Below are positions 1-12,993 of a DNA stretch of 64,000 bases, piece by piece. The notes beneath the pieces are model-generated. The model did not search any database and was not told where the DNA came from. It saw only the letters and a list, made by a program, of their open reading frames with translations. Source of the DNA: Aplectana chamaeleonis (taxonomy: Eukaryota > Nematoda > Chromadorea > Rhabditida > Cosmocercidae); assembly GCA_029168955.1 (NCBI GenBank), contig JAPDOI010001357.1, forward strand, positions 124,001 through 188,000, read 5' to 3'. Each line of letters opens with the position of its first letter. The first letter of the stretch is position 1. The translations under genes and the position numbers were made by a program.

Positions 1-1302
1 TTTTTCAGACCACAGAGCCTTTTTCTTGGGGCTACAATATCATTGCTCGATAGACGACATCGTGGGCCAAAAACTTGCCATCTACTGAGACGGTTTAAAC
101 ATGATTGAGAGTGAGAAAACTAAGTGTTGTTCTTTTGCGTCTGCGAATCACTGGGCAGTTCGTGAGATAATTGCAATTTACAGACATGTTTTTCTTCTTC
201 CAAATTCCATCGTGATTTCGGTCACGGTAGTTTATCTAAATCACGGCGAAACACCACCGCGTTGAGATAATGCGCTTAGCCCTCCCGGTTCGCTACCCGT
301 CTATGTATGTAGTATTTTGAAATACACTGTCGTAATCACTTCGATAGTCATAACAAAGTTTGACATATTTTATCCATGAACCTTTCATTTGCAGGGGTAT
401 GCAAAGTCTAGGAGCTGCTATTTTGAGGTTAGCAGACGATGACAATACGGTAATAGTGAAGACCGGAAACAAGAAACTTCATAATAAGGAGCAGCATAAA
501 GCGTGTCGATATTTACTCACTGCAGATCAGTCAAATTGGTGCAGAGCCTGTAAGGTCTTACGTATTTGCTGAAACGTGTTCTGATACTCCTCTAGGAGTT
601 TGGGAAGCACCTTCAAATGTCGCCAGCAAAGCGTCCAGAGGTGCGTTCCAAGAACATTCCTATGGCAAAACGCGTCCATGGAAAGGTAGCCATAGTCGCG
701 TTTAAGCGATTTGCAGTTATGTATAATTCGTAGCCATGGGAAGCAAATTTGTCCATGGGAAAGCTATTCGTCCTGCCGCGGCGTTGTGGGAACATTCTTG
801 GAACGCACTTCAGTACTTTCAGATGAGATTTGGCTCGCGTGTTGGCGAAGCGAAAGTCAGAATCCACGTGTCTTCAACCCGCTAAAAGAACCGATTCGCT
901 TTGATGACATATTTGCCACGTTCTTTTAAAGTGTCATCATCGCGAAAATGAAAAAAAGAGCAAGATCTATGAATTGTTTCGGTCCCAGAGAGCGGGTATT
1001 CGGTTCCTACTTTTCTTAGGCGGAAAATGTAATCTTTTCTTCGGCTAGACTCACCATCCCATCCATGGTTGCGTACCAGCTTCAGGAGTAGTACAGACTG
1101 CAGTCAGAACTTTCATAGACTGTGTGTCTTCCATGATGCGAATCATTCAATTTGGCATGAAATCTTCTGCTCTGCGTGATGAGCACTTCGAGGTCTCTAA
1201 CTACCTCAAATGCTCATAATCGAATAGGTCTGTGGCAAATTAGAACTCTTTCCCAAATACGGGAGGTAGAACTCGTGCGATCCCTTAGGATCCGCTATTC
1301 AC
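1..1302. other. Intergenic, no gene seen
   Basis: Only the foldback at 638-811 stands out. Open frames are short and overlap on both strands without coding features. Confidence 0.6.
638..811. repeat. Foldback repeat
   Basis: 'gaggtgcgttccaagaacat' (638) pairs with 'atgttcttggaacgcactt'-like sequence at 789-811. The inner 'cgtccatggaaagg' pairs with 'tccatgggaaag'. Confidence 0.6.
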
Positions 1303-1490
1303 ACTACTCAACGCCAGCGCGGCACGAGCATGACGCGCTGGCGTTTCGCTAGGGTATGAGTGGCCTGGCGCCTCGTCCGCGCGGCACGCGCGTGTGGCCT
1401 GCTCCGCCATGGCGGCGACGGCCGTAGCAACTTTTTCATCATTTTCATTATTAATCCCTCTACAATTTCATTCCGTTCCACAATATTTAA
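1303..1490. repeat. Family I GC-rich repeat, left part
   Basis: Starts 'ctcaacgccagcgcggcacg' and contains 'cgccatggcggcgacggcc'. Interrupted by the A1 element at 1491. Confidence 0.6.
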
Positions 1491-1962
1491 AGGCAGCACA
1501 CACGCTCGTAAACGTATTTGAGATAACTGCGGAGTTAGAATGGGAATAGCACCGAACACAACGCCCACGCGTTTTGAAGCGTTAAAAACGACCTACAATG
1601 ACGCTACACGAGTGAGAAGTTGACCCCGCCCCTGTATCTGCCCGCCCCTTGTATTTGCGTCATCCTCCAAAACAGGGGTGCTGGGTCATTCCCACCGTCT
1701 TCCGTGTGTGTGGTTCACCTATTGTACCTATTCCACTACCCACAAACATCGTCGATGGTGGGAATGGCCCAGAACCCTTGTTTTGCACGAGGGCGCAAAT
1801 ACAGGGGGCGGGCAGATACAGGGGCGGGGCCAACTTCTCACTCGTGTAGCGTCATTGTGGGTCGTTTTTGTCGCTTCAAAATGCGTGGGTGTTGTGTTCG
1901 GTGCCATTCCCTTTGTAATTCCGCAGTTATCTCGAATACGTTTACGAGCGTGTATGCTGCCT
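1491..1962. mobile_element. Family A1 foldback MITE (TTAA target)
   Basis: Ends AGGCAGCACACACGCTCGTA and inverse AGCGTGTATGCTGCCT, flanked by TTAA at 1487-1490 and 1963-1966. Nearly the whole 472 bp folds on itself. It interrupts the GC-rich family I repeat. Confidence 0.88.
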
Positions 1963-2084
1963 TTAAATCCAGTGATATCTCCTGCTGCCATGATAGTGAA
2001 TGCGAACACTGATTTTGCTTGCATGGCAAAGTAAAGCCCACTTTATTTCGCTTAGCCTTATCGTCGCCTCGGGTATTCATTGGC

Positions 2085-2440
2085 GCTATTCATACTACTC
2101 AACGCCAGCGCGGCACGAGCGTGACGCGCGGGCGTGGCGTCAGAGTATGAATACTTTTCAAGCGCGTGACGCGCGTGCCGCGCTGGCGTAGACTATGAAT
2201 ACTCCAGCGGCGACGCCATAGCGGAGCGGAAAAAAGCGTGCCTAACTTTTGCAAACGACCAAATTCTGTACACTCGTTCACCACCACGACAGCAGAGGAT
2301 AGTAATGAATAAATTATCGAGAAATGGAATGAAATTGATGATGATTTAGTAGTGAAAATGGTTAAGAACCCGTTACGACCATCGCCGCCATGGCGGAGCG
2401 AGCGTCACGCGCGTGCCGCGCTGGCGTTGAGGAGAATGAA
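2085..2440. repeat. Family I GC-rich repeat
   Basis: Several inverted 'acgccagcgcggcacg' / 'cgtgccgcgctggcgt' blocks, and 'catcgccgccatggcggag'. Related to 1303-1490 and 49490-49960. Confidence 0.65.
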
Positions 2441-3298
2441 CTGCGCCTTAGCTGTGACGCTCAGCTGCCCGAGCAATGTCATAGCCTGAATTGAAGGGTT
2501 GAAGACAGAATAGATCCTATTTCTTCAACTTTTTTTTTCGTGAAGTATCGAGAAGAAGGGTTTTTTGTTACGCGGAGATTGATGGTAACCACATTTCAAT
2601 TTTATTGACATGGGCATGCACCCTCATGAAAAGCAAGAAAACGCTCCATAAAGCAAACAATCATTAGTGAAAAGTCGGTGCCAACTTTGATATCGGTGTT
2701 TTGTGGGGGGGGGGGGAGGAAGGCTGCTACAATTATGAGTTATGACACGCATTTTATGTGGCCAAATCAGCGAATGGGTTGGTCCTATAGTGCGGTGACA
2801 CACTGTTTTTTTTTCTCCCGTCTGATCATCGATGTCGTGAAGATCTCTCCGAGTGCAGTTTTTTCGCTCTCCGATCGTCTACGAGATGCGCTCTTCAAAA
2901 GTGCTGTGGCTGCAGACAATCGGACATGGTTTCTTTGTGTTTTTTTAATCGATGTTGAGATCGCTGCTAGTGTGTAGCGCGTGAGATTTGCTCTTATCTG
3001 GATTTGGGATCTGCAGAGAAGTGTTCTTCTTGCACTCTTTTTCATGAAGTCCATACAGTATCTGGAGATGGCGTAGAGGTTGCACATGACATCTACTCAG
3101 CCAACAACGTCCACGCTAATTTTCTTCTGATAATCACGTAGACATCTTGGATCATTCCATTACACCGTGGCGCCGGCGTTTTTTCATTCGCTTGTCGACG
3201 TCGTGTGCAGTTGGTTGTGACGAGAAGTGGAACTGAACCTTTCGTTCTTGACTTCAGCCCGTCGCTGATCTTCTGATTGTTTAGTGCCGTCCTTCAAA
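2441..3298. other. Intergenic, no gene seen
   Basis: AT-rich, with homopolymer runs (G at 2705-2716, T runs). The frames of about 100 codons at 2678-3087 overlap on opposite strands and show no motif. Confidence 0.55.
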
Positions 3299-3492
3299 AG
3301 TTGCGCATTAACTCATGAATGAGAAGCGGTCTGCCGAAAATCAATACACATGAATCCCACAGCAGCATGTTCGCCACCGGTTGAGCTAGAGCGGCTGTAC
3401 TGCAATGAGTTTCATGAATCACGAATATTGATCTCCAACCAACCGCTTCTGATTGAAATGCAAATGTGCAAGTTTTGATGGACTACACTATA
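3299..3492. mobile_element. Family D MITE, decayed copy
   Basis: Keeps 'gagaagcggtctgccgaa', the central 'ggttgagctagagcggctgt' and the right end CACTATA, but the left terminus is eroded. Confidence 0.65.
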
Positions 3493-6339
3493 CAGATAGA
3501 ATACTTGTCTTAGATTTTGCTTCGTTTTGACGTAACTACAGTCACGCTTCAGTTTATCAGTTCTGTGGGGATTCCCTTGCAGACGGCTGCCGACGATTCA
3601 TATGTAAGTGAGTCTGGTTTTGATAAGTTGGTGCTGTTGGCTTGGATGCTTGTATAACATTCCGCGTCGATCGTAGCTGAGCTGTTGGGTTAGACTTGCA
3701 CGTTCTCTTGAAAAGTCTTCATAAGTCATGGGGGCTATGGTGACGTCAGCGAACAACTGAGTTTTAGTTGCCGGGCGTTGCAGATCTCTGATCATGAAAA
3801 TTTTCGAAGAGTGGTAGTACAGGAGGAACTTTATTAACCATCACTTGTGAATGAAAACTCGAAGGGCCCTTTCAGGTAAGGAACTCCGTGCGCGTTTCCT
3901 CTCCACGTAGCCAGTTCGCATGCCGCGCCACCAAGCGAAATGGGCAGGATCAATGGATGACTATACATGCTGCGGGCGGTCTTGCTGCGAGGCTGCAATG
4001 CACGGACAGGACGGTACATACTTTTCACCGCCTTCTCCGGCAAGCGCGGCAAGCATGAGTAGTTCTTCACCTTTTCCGCTCCTCCCGTTCTGTCGGAAGG
4101 TGTAAATGATCGATCAGCGCCGCACTCGCGGAAATAAGAGATAAACACTGAGCAGGAGTAGGCTGCAGTTAAAGCCAAACTCAACATCCTACGAGGTGGA
4201 GCGTTCTCTGGAAGCAGTAAGGGCACGACCCAGATCACGTAGAGTTCGCGTAACAATTTTAGTCTGATGAATGTACTGGGCTGCGACGGTAGATCACCCC
4301 CGCGCGAATCGAAACCCCATTCTTCAGGGAGGCCGCCAACGCGGCACGACCGGCCGCGTGGTCCATGCGTCAAACTAGATCGAAAGCGGAAACCATACAT
4401 CAGCTTGCCTTGGAGTGTGCTGTCCGACACATCGTGTCGGACATCTCTTGGTGCAAGTTGAGCAGCTTTGCCAGTTGCCCAAGGCTGTGCTGAAAGGTCT
4501 CCATTAGAGCACTTACGTGCCGAAGCTCGCTTCTTGTCAGTGGGAGATAATTTCTAACTCCAAGCATAGAAGCTGTAAAGAAATATTCTGAAGCAGCCTT
4601 CACATCCGTCACGAAGAATAATAAACGCTGTGAGGGAGGGATGTAAAAGGCCTTCGTCAGAACTGGTCGATCTTCTGAGCCCCTACCGATCGTACGTAAC
4701 AGAAACATGGAAATAGGGTGCGGAAGATGGACCCGTTCAGTCCATCTGCGTTGGTCCGTTGTCCACCCGGTCGATATTGGTTTTCTGCACGCAAACCCAG
4801 CCGAATGAAATACACCCGTTGCGTCCAGAAGCGTCTCGGAGCCATGTGTGACAAATAATTACCGACCAGGTGGGAGTGAGCTGGACTCTGACGGTTTTCC
4901 CGCCAACGGTGACTGAGGCCTAAGGAAGCCGTTCGCTTCTGATTTCATGAAAGTCAATACACAGAGATGGACCAACGCACAACAGAGAACGCCTGTTCTA
5001 TTAACGCGCGGTGCACAGCGAATGTGTTGGGAATCACTCGTGTAAGTCAGCCGTTGGCCCCATTCTGGGTGATGTGCCGCCCGAAGTTAGTGATACAGAG
5101 TATGAACTCGGCATGTCAGGTGAATCCTACATTCCTGAACCTGTGACAGAAACTTCTTCGTGTCTTCAGAGAAGAAGAAGAGTTGAATAACGCAATCGAT
5201 ACGCACCTGAATTAAAAGAAACAGCTGTGGACCGACTGACGCAGAGCACGAATGGCTCAGTGGCATCGCCATGGCGGATCGTAAAGAGGTGCTCCGGCGG
5301 CGTGAAGATGCATTCATATTCGCTGCGCCAGCCGTTCTGGTGGAGAGGGCGGCGAGGAGTATGGATGGAGCGTAGTAAGAGAAGTCTCATCAGTAATAGT
5401 GACCGTTTCAAACGAAGTATACATTTCTAGAACTGTTTAAGGACGAAGAATCCGAGAGAAACAAGAAATTGGTCTAATCCATTTGAACTTGTCTTATATC
5501 GGTTAACTGTCCCCCTAAGAAAATCACTCGAGCTTTAAAATGGGTGATAGTTCGATAGGGAGAGGTTCCTTGAGTAGGTAGGACGAGAGCGTCCTTCTAC
5601 GTACAGGTCCATCAGTTTTTCTAGTTGAGCGTGCATTATGTGAATTTGGGCTGGCCGTAGGGTTATCGCTAACAACCGGCTTGCCAATGTAGGTCACTGT
5701 ACATAGTAATTTACAGCAGCTCTTGTACACGACCAAATAAGTATTGTCGTCAGCATTAGGCAAGCATCGTGGCCACCTGAGTAAGTCAGCGTTTCTATTA
5801 TCATGCATTATCCACTTTGCATAACGTGCTGTGGTACGTTCTAGAGATTGTGAGCTTCCCTTGCGGACAAGGCAGCTGAAACCTATGTTGAGACGCGTCG
5901 TCATCAAATCTCCGTTGATGTTGTGGGGTATCCTTTCAAATTTATCACTATACCAACATAGTTAAAATGCCTCGTAGCCATGATATGTCTAACTTTGCCA
6001 CCAGCTCCAATGAGGTCATCCTCTCTAGAGCTTTGACGACATGCTGATTCAGATAATCTCTTCGAAAGAGCATCACTAATTGCGGTCGGTATTAGTTTCT
6101 ATGCTCACATCTCCAGTCTGAAACTGATATCTACTATTGAACTCCCACTCCGGTAGTGTTGCGTGGTGCTTCATGATCAGTGCGTCCGGATTTGAACCCA
6201 AGGAGTACAGTTAGCTTAAGACACAGCAGCATTGCTAGCCGACCTTGAAAGCATCGTACCCGCAGGAAACCATGTTCTAAATTTCCATCTTCGTATATTT
6301 ACGCCCGCCTTGCAATTGAAAACGGCGGTGCAGTCCAAG
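3493..6339. other. Intergenic, no gene seen
   Basis: Contains a perfect 9-bp hairpin (GTCCGACAC atc GTGTCGGAC, 4419-4439), a tRNA-like 'gtttcgattcgcgcggg' on the minus strand near 4310, and fragments resembling family K interior near 4770. The 198-codon minus frame at 3834-4430 shows no domain and I do not call it. Confidence 0.5.
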
Positions 6340-6760
6340 AAAACCTTTTGAAAGTCGCATACCTTTTTTGTGTTCAATCAAGCAATTCGCGCTAGCTGGT
6401 ATCACCCACTAAACCGGAGGCTCTGAGAATGCACCAGGTGAAGGATATGGTCACCTCAAAATGGTTGTAGGGTCGATCATCTAGCTCTTCTGGGTAGATC
6501 ATCTAGCACTTTTTCACCTCAGAAAAACTTCTCAAAAATGACTTCAAAAACAATTTTGGAGCGAAATTCAAATCCAGTTTTACAGTGTATTCAAACTAGT
6601 TTTCCTTCAGGAATAAAGGGTTTTCAGGGGACTTTAGGCACTTCCGGTCGGAAAGATATACGCACCCGTCAGTTTCAGAGTGCTTACAAAGTGCGTTTCA
6701 AGTTTGCACCAAGGTTATCTTCGGAGTGTAACTCCATCTAAAGCTCGCATCATAAAGGGC
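6340..6760. repeat. Diverged family F copy
   Basis: Blocks 'gctagctggtatcaccca', 'gggtcgatcatcta' and 'gtgtattcaaactagtttt' appear in the same order as in 20493-20896. Termini are eroded. Confidence 0.55.
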
Positions 6761-6852
6761 GTTCTAAATTTAACGCCCGCGCTTATCACGCGTGACGCCC
6801 ACATGGCGGCAAAGCCCACATCGGCCTATATATCATCTGCACTATTGCCCAC

Positions 6853-8548
6853 CAGGGCTGTGCGTAACTGAATTTTGTGATTTCGTAAATCGTAAATCGT
6901 ATTTTTTCAAATTCCTCGTAATCCGTAAATCGTAATTCGTAACTGATAGTGAGTAATGATAGATCATACTAACGAGGAAAATACTATTAGTCAGCCTGGC
7001 CTTTCGAATGAAATGTTTTTTTTAACCATTTTTGGACGCAGAGTTCGAATATGCTCAACTGCATAAAATCACCCTGAAAAAAGCTATAGGCGTTTTTCTC
7101 CTGGTTTACGTATAGTGGAATCCACCAAGAGTGTCTCATTTACTTATCAATAAGAAGCGGTCGGCTGGGGTTCAATGTGCATGAATCCCATACCAGCACG
7201 CTCGATACCGTTTGAGCGAGAGCGGTTGTGCTGCAACGAGTTTCATGTTCATTGATCTCCAATCGACTGCTTCTCGTAAGTAAATGAGACACTCTTGGTG
7301 GACTTCACTATACCTTCCAAAACGTTCAGTGATCTTTCAAAAATTTGAAAACGGACCTCATAACCGTGTTCAGCGCCTTGAAAAACCCCGTGGGCAAAGT
7401 TCGGGTGTAGGAATACATATTCTTCGAACTCAGTTTAGAGTGATAGCGTTCGAGCTTGTACGGATTGTTGGTTGAGCGTTTACCTTTATCATTTAAGGGG
7501 TTCTGAAATTGTCTGAAAGAAAATGTTCCAGATTTGATTTAGAACTTCCTGACAGGGGTTCTTTGGGTTGATGATCACGAACCAGAGGTTTATTTATCGA
7601 TTCTCCAAAACTTTCATCTAAATTCGCTCATAGCTTTCAATCAGGGGAATTTATGGGGAGGAAACGCGGCTTTTAACGATTTCCGGAACTTTACGATAGG
7701 AGTGGCTCAAATTCTTTCTCTGTGGGTTATTTGGAGTGCTGAACACAATTTTGAGGGCCGTGTATCGATTTTCAACAGGCAACGGAATGTAAAAAAAACA
7801 CCCCAAAAATTTCCTGATGGGGTGATGCCTTTACCCTGTCGCGTGGCTTTTGAGAGCGTCGATAACTGTTTTCAGAGCGATTTCAGGCTGCTGCGAAGGG
7901 CGCATTCGTACTTTACCCCCAACAGTGGTTCTAGAAAAATGCACTCCATTTGAAATGACCAGACTGACTAATAGTATTTTTCTTGTGAGGGTTTGAGCTG
8001 CGAGCTGCAACAGCGATTGTCTGCAACTGCGGACCAGAATTTCGCTCCGATATAGACAGTAGCTCCACCAAATGTCTGCGTCTCTCGTGTTCATCAAAAG
8101 GGCGGGAGCATTTAATGGAGATAAATAACTCTGGAGCTCGGCTCCACCGACCTGGCTCGCATACGGAGTAAGGAAAACTTGGAACCCAGTATTAAGTTTG
8201 AGCCGGTCAGTGTGTGAAGCGGAGCTGTCGGTCACAGCTGAATCTCGTTATCAAAAATTATATTTCTTCATGAGCGACCAACTCCTGACTACCTCCGGTT
8301 GGGAATGTCAGGGTAAAGCTTAATGTTAAATTGGAAAGAATATTCAATTATCAGGAATGTGTAAGAAGTGTAAAATTTTTCCTGCTCTAGACCGCAAACC
8401 TACTTTGTTCGCTCAACCGCATTTTCACGATTACTTACGATTTCTTACGATTCGTTACGATTTTGGGCCGAAATTTCGTAAATCGTGAAAAAATTGCCAA
8501 AAGCGCCCGTAATTCGTAAATCGTAAATCATAAATACGCACAGCCCTG
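6853..8548. mobile_element. hAT-type non-autonomous element with 8-bp target duplication
   Basis: Starts CAGGGCTGTGCGTA and ends with its inverse TACGCACAGCCCTG. Exact 8-bp duplication TTGCCCAC at 6845-6852 and 8549-8556, the hAT signature. Subterminal regions repeat 'cgtaaatcgtaa'-like motifs in inverted orientation. No transposase frame is visible. A family D MITE (7111-7312) sits inside. Interior sequence resembles 25200-25735. Confidence 0.92.
7111..7312. mobile_element. Family D MITE (TA-type)
   Basis: Long inverted ends beginning TATAGTGGA, then AGAGTGTCTCATTTACTTA. TA at both outer edges fits a Tc1/mariner-style target. The central part is itself an inverted repeat ('gagcgagagcggttgtgctg'). 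Nested in the hAT-type element. Confidence 0.85.
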
Positions 8549-8663
8549 TTGCCCACCACCAATTCCATTCAGTTTTCTCAGAATTACGCTGCGCAGTTTT
8601 GAGCCAATTCGCCCCACCATGCATGACGCGCTGAGGTTGAAAAGTGTGAATAGCTTCTAAGCT

Positions 8664-8913
8664 CTGACACCGCCGTAGTGAGCTATGCGATCGAGCCTCA
8701 CCGGCTGCGTGCGGTCTCGCCGCGTGCTCACTTGGGCTAGATAGCCTGCGGTGGGATAAATAATCAGAAGTTGAAGATTACTAGGAGTAGTCACAGAATG
8801 CTTCCCATTAAAGATCTTTATCCCATCGCAGGCTATCTAGCAGAAGTGAGCGCGCGGCGCGACCGCACGCTGTCGGTGAGGCTCCATCGCGTAGCCCACT
8901 ACAGCGGTGTCAG
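8664..8913. mobile_element. Family N foldback MITE
   Basis: Inverted ends CTGACACCGCCGTAGTGAGC and inverse-like, continuing with 'gctatctagc' arms. About 250 bp; target duplication unclear. Confidence 0.75.
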
Positions 8914-9220
8914 GGTTTATTCGTTTTAAAATCTCTTTCCCTGTAATTGAAAGTCGAGCCGTAACCTTCTTAGGAGTTTTGCATCTATTGCATGGTTTTC
9001 AGAGTTTCTGCTAGATGATAGATCCAGAACAGCGTCTTTGCAAACCCACCGCCATTCTCGACATATACATATTCATGGGGGCGCAACTTAGGGAACCTAA
9101 AACGTTGTGAGTGATCTCAGCTAGGCCCATTTGTTGGATTGGACGCAAAATATTGAATGGAATTTTCAGCTCATGCGATGCTTTTTGAATGAGCCGTCCT
9201 ATAGAGAAATATCGCAAATC

Positions 9221-9487
9221 ACTGTGCTTATCTGGGCCAAATTCCGGTCCGCAATTGCGTCTGGACACGATCTCGAGTCAGAAGAGCTTCCAGCTCCGCA
9301 GCCGCCCATGTGCTGACTCCAGGAGGGTTTTGAAAACTGGAAACTAAGAAAAAAATTTGGAGAAAATTGTATAAAAAAGCCACATCGAGTTGACTTTGGC
9401 GCTGGAAACCCGACTGACTCGAGCGCGTGCGACCGCAAAGCATGTCGAGACGCAATTGCGGACCGGAATTCGGCCCAGATAAGCACA
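9221..9487. mobile_element. Family C MITE (TA-type)
   Basis: Inverted ends CTGTGCTTATCTGGGCC and inverse, then 'aattccggtccgcaattgcg'. TA follows the right end. The interior is asymmetric, around 'gccacatcgagttgactt'. Confidence 0.82.
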
Positions 9488-9491
9488 GTAA

Positions 9492-9975
9492 AGGCAGTGT
9501 TCACGATAATCTTCTACTCTGAGATTATTCGCTATATCGATGAAGTAGACCCCGGGTAGAACTAAGATGACGTTGAATTTGAGGGAAACGCATCAGAAGT
9601 ACACGAAATCCTTAAGTATCACCCCGCCTCTTAAGTATCACAGGATGTGTTTGTTGTGACAATCAAATCTTTTGTGGACCCGTCTTTTGCTATTCTCTAC
9701 TCTTTGTTACTTCGTGCTCTGGTTCAGACCCTAAGTAATCCTGCTTTGCATAAAATATTCTTCTATTTTCGATTTATCCAATTTTCCACCGGTGACAACC
9801 ATCCTGAACATGTTCATCCAACCGGACAACTAGTCAATGTTATAGAATAATGTTACCGAAATACGATGTTTTAATGCGTTTCTCACCCTTTCTTTGTAAT
9901 TTTGGTAACACTTGGAAGCCAACGCATTGTTTTATGTGAAAAACTTGCGGACGAAAACCAGCGTGAACCCTGCCT
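9492..9975. mobile_element. Family B MITE (TTAA target)
   Basis: 484 bp, ends AGGCAGTGTTCACGATAATC and inverse-like CGTGAACCCTGCCT. Right flank TTAA 9976-9979; left flank eroded to GTAA. Directly abuts family C. Confidence 0.85.
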
Positions 9976-10199
9976 TTAAAAGAGTGGGTCCATAACGCCA
10001 AAAAGTGAGTTTTACAAGATCATGTTATGTGGGCGCTATTTTTGAAAGGCAAAGGAGCTGAAAAATTTCGTCCACTGCAACGTATCCTCTAATTTTGTTC
10101 AACCCAATTAATTGTGTCTCAGATTCGTTTACGATGTCGTTTCACTGTTGTGTAACTTGGAGTCTTGGAAAAAACGCTGTATTTTCAGTGTGAGCGGTA

Positions 10200-10400
10200 A
10201 ACATCCCATAGCCTTCCGCCTAGAGTCTATACTTGTTATCCGAAGGTAACGCCTCGGATTATGGATCGATTCGGATAATGCGTTTTTTCAAATTTTTGGA
10301 TATTGGATCGATTCAGATAATGCCATTTTTCCAATGATTCGGATACGGATATCCGTCGGATAATTTCGGATAAATTTCGGATATTATCGGAACAAATCTG
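10200..10400. repeat. 'gattcggataatg' repeat
   Basis: Imperfect repeats of 'ggatcgattcggataatgc', related to 12535-12690. Confidence 0.65.
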
Positions 10401-10501
10401 AGGCTAAACGGTGAAAAATAAACCAGGTACTCAAGGCAAGCCTTTGATAACATCCATAATGGAACAAACAGTAGTACTTCATTGTTATTTCAGCATGTTA
10501 A

Positions 10502-10985
10502 AGGCAGTGTTCACGATAATCTTCAATTTTGAGATTATTCGCTATATGTATTAAGTGGCCCGCTGGTAGAACTAAAATGACGTTGAAACTGAGAAAAACG
10601 CACCAGAAGTGCTCGAAATCCTTAAGTATCAGCCCGCCTCTTAAGTATCACAGGAAGTGTTTGTTGCGACAATGAAATGTTTTGTGGACCCGTCTTTTGC
10701 AAATCTCTACTACCTATTGCTCCGTTCTTTCCTTAGGGCCCTAACTAATCCTGTTTTGCCTGAAATATTCTTCCATTTTTGATTAGCTCCATTTTTTACC
10801 GGTGTTAACCACCGTGAACATGTTCATCCCGCCGGACAACTAGTCCATGCTTTGAAATAATGTCACTGAAATACGACGTTTTAATGCGTTCATCGCCGTT
10901 TCTTCGTAATTTTGGTAATACTTGGAGGGCAACGCATTGTTTCATGTGAAAAACTCGGGGACGAAAATCATCGTGAACACTGCCT
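10502..10985. mobile_element. Family B MITE, second copy
   Basis: Also 484 bp, TTAA at 10498-10501 and 10986-10989. It parallels the 9.5-kb copy along its whole length in the same orientation. Confidence 0.88.
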
Positions 10986-11129
10986 TTAACATATAAACTT
11001 CAAGGTGCATATATGAACACAAGGTGCACACCCACGCCGCTTCGCGGCGTACTTGTAGACGTGTATTTTGACGCATAAAATGATATTCTCATTGTCAAAT
11101 GAGAACTTAGTTATTATAGTTCCTCGAGA

Positions 11130-11860
11130 CCCAATCCTCTCCCACACACTTTTTCCTGCGTCGGCGCACTTACAGTTGGGTCCAACACATTTTCCCGGCG
11201 CTTCACGCATTCCCAATTGGGTACAACACACCTTACCCGGCGCTCGGCGCACTCCCAGTAGGGTGCCGTGCACTTACTCCGGCGCTCGGCGATTTCCCAG
11301 TTGGATGCAACACACTTTTCTCGGCGCACTCCCGGATGGGTATAACACACTTTTCTCGGCGCTCGGCGCACTCCCAGATGGGTCCAACACACTTTTTTCG
11401 GCACTCGCCGCACTCCCAGTTGGGCCCAACACACTTTTTTCGGCGCTCGACGCACTCCCAGTTGGATGCAACACACTTTTCTCGGCGCACTCCCGGATGG
11501 GTCCAACACACTTTTCTCGGCGCTCGGCGCACTCCCAGTTGGGTCCAACACACTTTTTTCGGCACTCGCCGCACTCACAGTTGGGTCCAGCGCACTTTTC
11601 CCGTCGTTCGGCGCACTCCCAGTTGGTTCCAACACACTTTTTTCGGCACTCGCCGCACTCCCAGTTGGGTCCAACACACTTTTTTCGGCGCTCGACGCAC
11701 TCCCAGTTGGGTCCAACACATCTTTCTCGGCGCTCGGTGCACTCCCGTTTGGGTTCAACACACTTCCAGTTGGTCCCCCACAATACCTCTGCGATTTACG
11801 CACTCCTAGTGGAGTCGCGCCTACTTGTTTCGGCGCCCGGCGCACTCCCAGTGCAGTCCC
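11130..11860. repeat. 42-bp minisatellite array 1
   Basis: About 16-17 units of 42 bp. Core on the + strand: CAACACACTTTTCTCGGCGC, followed by TCGGCGCACTCCCAGTTGGG. Units diverge toward both ends. The period equals 14 codons, so several frames are open on both strands; I do not regard them as genes. Confidence 0.92.
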
Positions 11861-12023
11861 TTCTTCCTTCCCAGGGCTCCTACTGCACATACAGCCGCCC
11901 CTGAAGGAGCTCAGCAACGTTTTACATAGGAAACTGATGATATCGTGTTATCAGTATACGCCATCACATCATAACAACAAACCGAATTGCTTCATTTCTG
12001 AAAACAAACCGACCGAATTTCCG

Positions 12024-12283
<260 letters not shown>

Positions 12284-12359
12284 ATGAGTAGATTAGTAGC
12301 TACGATTACACGAGTGAGGAAATAAAAGTGAGTCAAATAGTTGATATAAATAAAGAACC

Positions 12360-12690
12360 GGTTTACTACATTCGACCGGTTGACCGGTTTACTACATTCA
12401 ACCTAAAATGAACCGATTTTTAACCGATTTTATCCGGTTTTTATCCGATTTTATCCGATTTTACTCAAATTTTATCCGTTTTATCCGGTTTTTATCCGAT
12501 TTTTATCTGTTTTTATCCGATTTTATCCGAATTTTGACCCTTCGGATAATGGTTCGATTCAGATAATGCCGATTTTAAATTTCCCGGATATTGGTTCGAT
12601 TCAGATAATGCGTTTTTTCAAACTTTCGTATATCGGATTATCCGAATCTCGGATATCCGGTCGGATATCCGAAATGGAGTGATTCGGATA
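12360..12690. repeat. Degenerate 'ttatccgattt' repeat and related hairpin sequence
   Basis: Short degenerate units (tttatccggttt, aaccgatttt) at 12360-12530, then 'cggataatgg' and 'gattcagataatgc' motifs shared with 10240-10400. Confidence 0.7.
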
Positions 12691-12993
12691 CCAAGTATAC
12701 TAGAGTCTGTTGTACGGGTTGAACTGATTTATCATCCTTCGTTGTTCACGCACGTGGCTACGACAGGAACATCCCGCTATTTGCACGGAGCGAACAGAGC
12801 AACACATCAACTTCAATACGTTCACTTATCGATTGTCCGTTTGGGTTCAAATTTCTCCGCTGTATCGCTCTATTGCTTACTATCCGTTCAACTCCGTTGC
12901 TTCTATCCTATATCTCTGAGACGGATCAAAACAAAGAGTAGAACTCGTGTAGCCTCAAGTTGATTACAACATACGCCGTTTCATACACATGAT

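Noticed and set aside
3834..4430. 198-codon minus-strand frame
   Set aside because: No domain, mixed composition, competing frames on the other strand, and it overlaps a tRNA-like piece.
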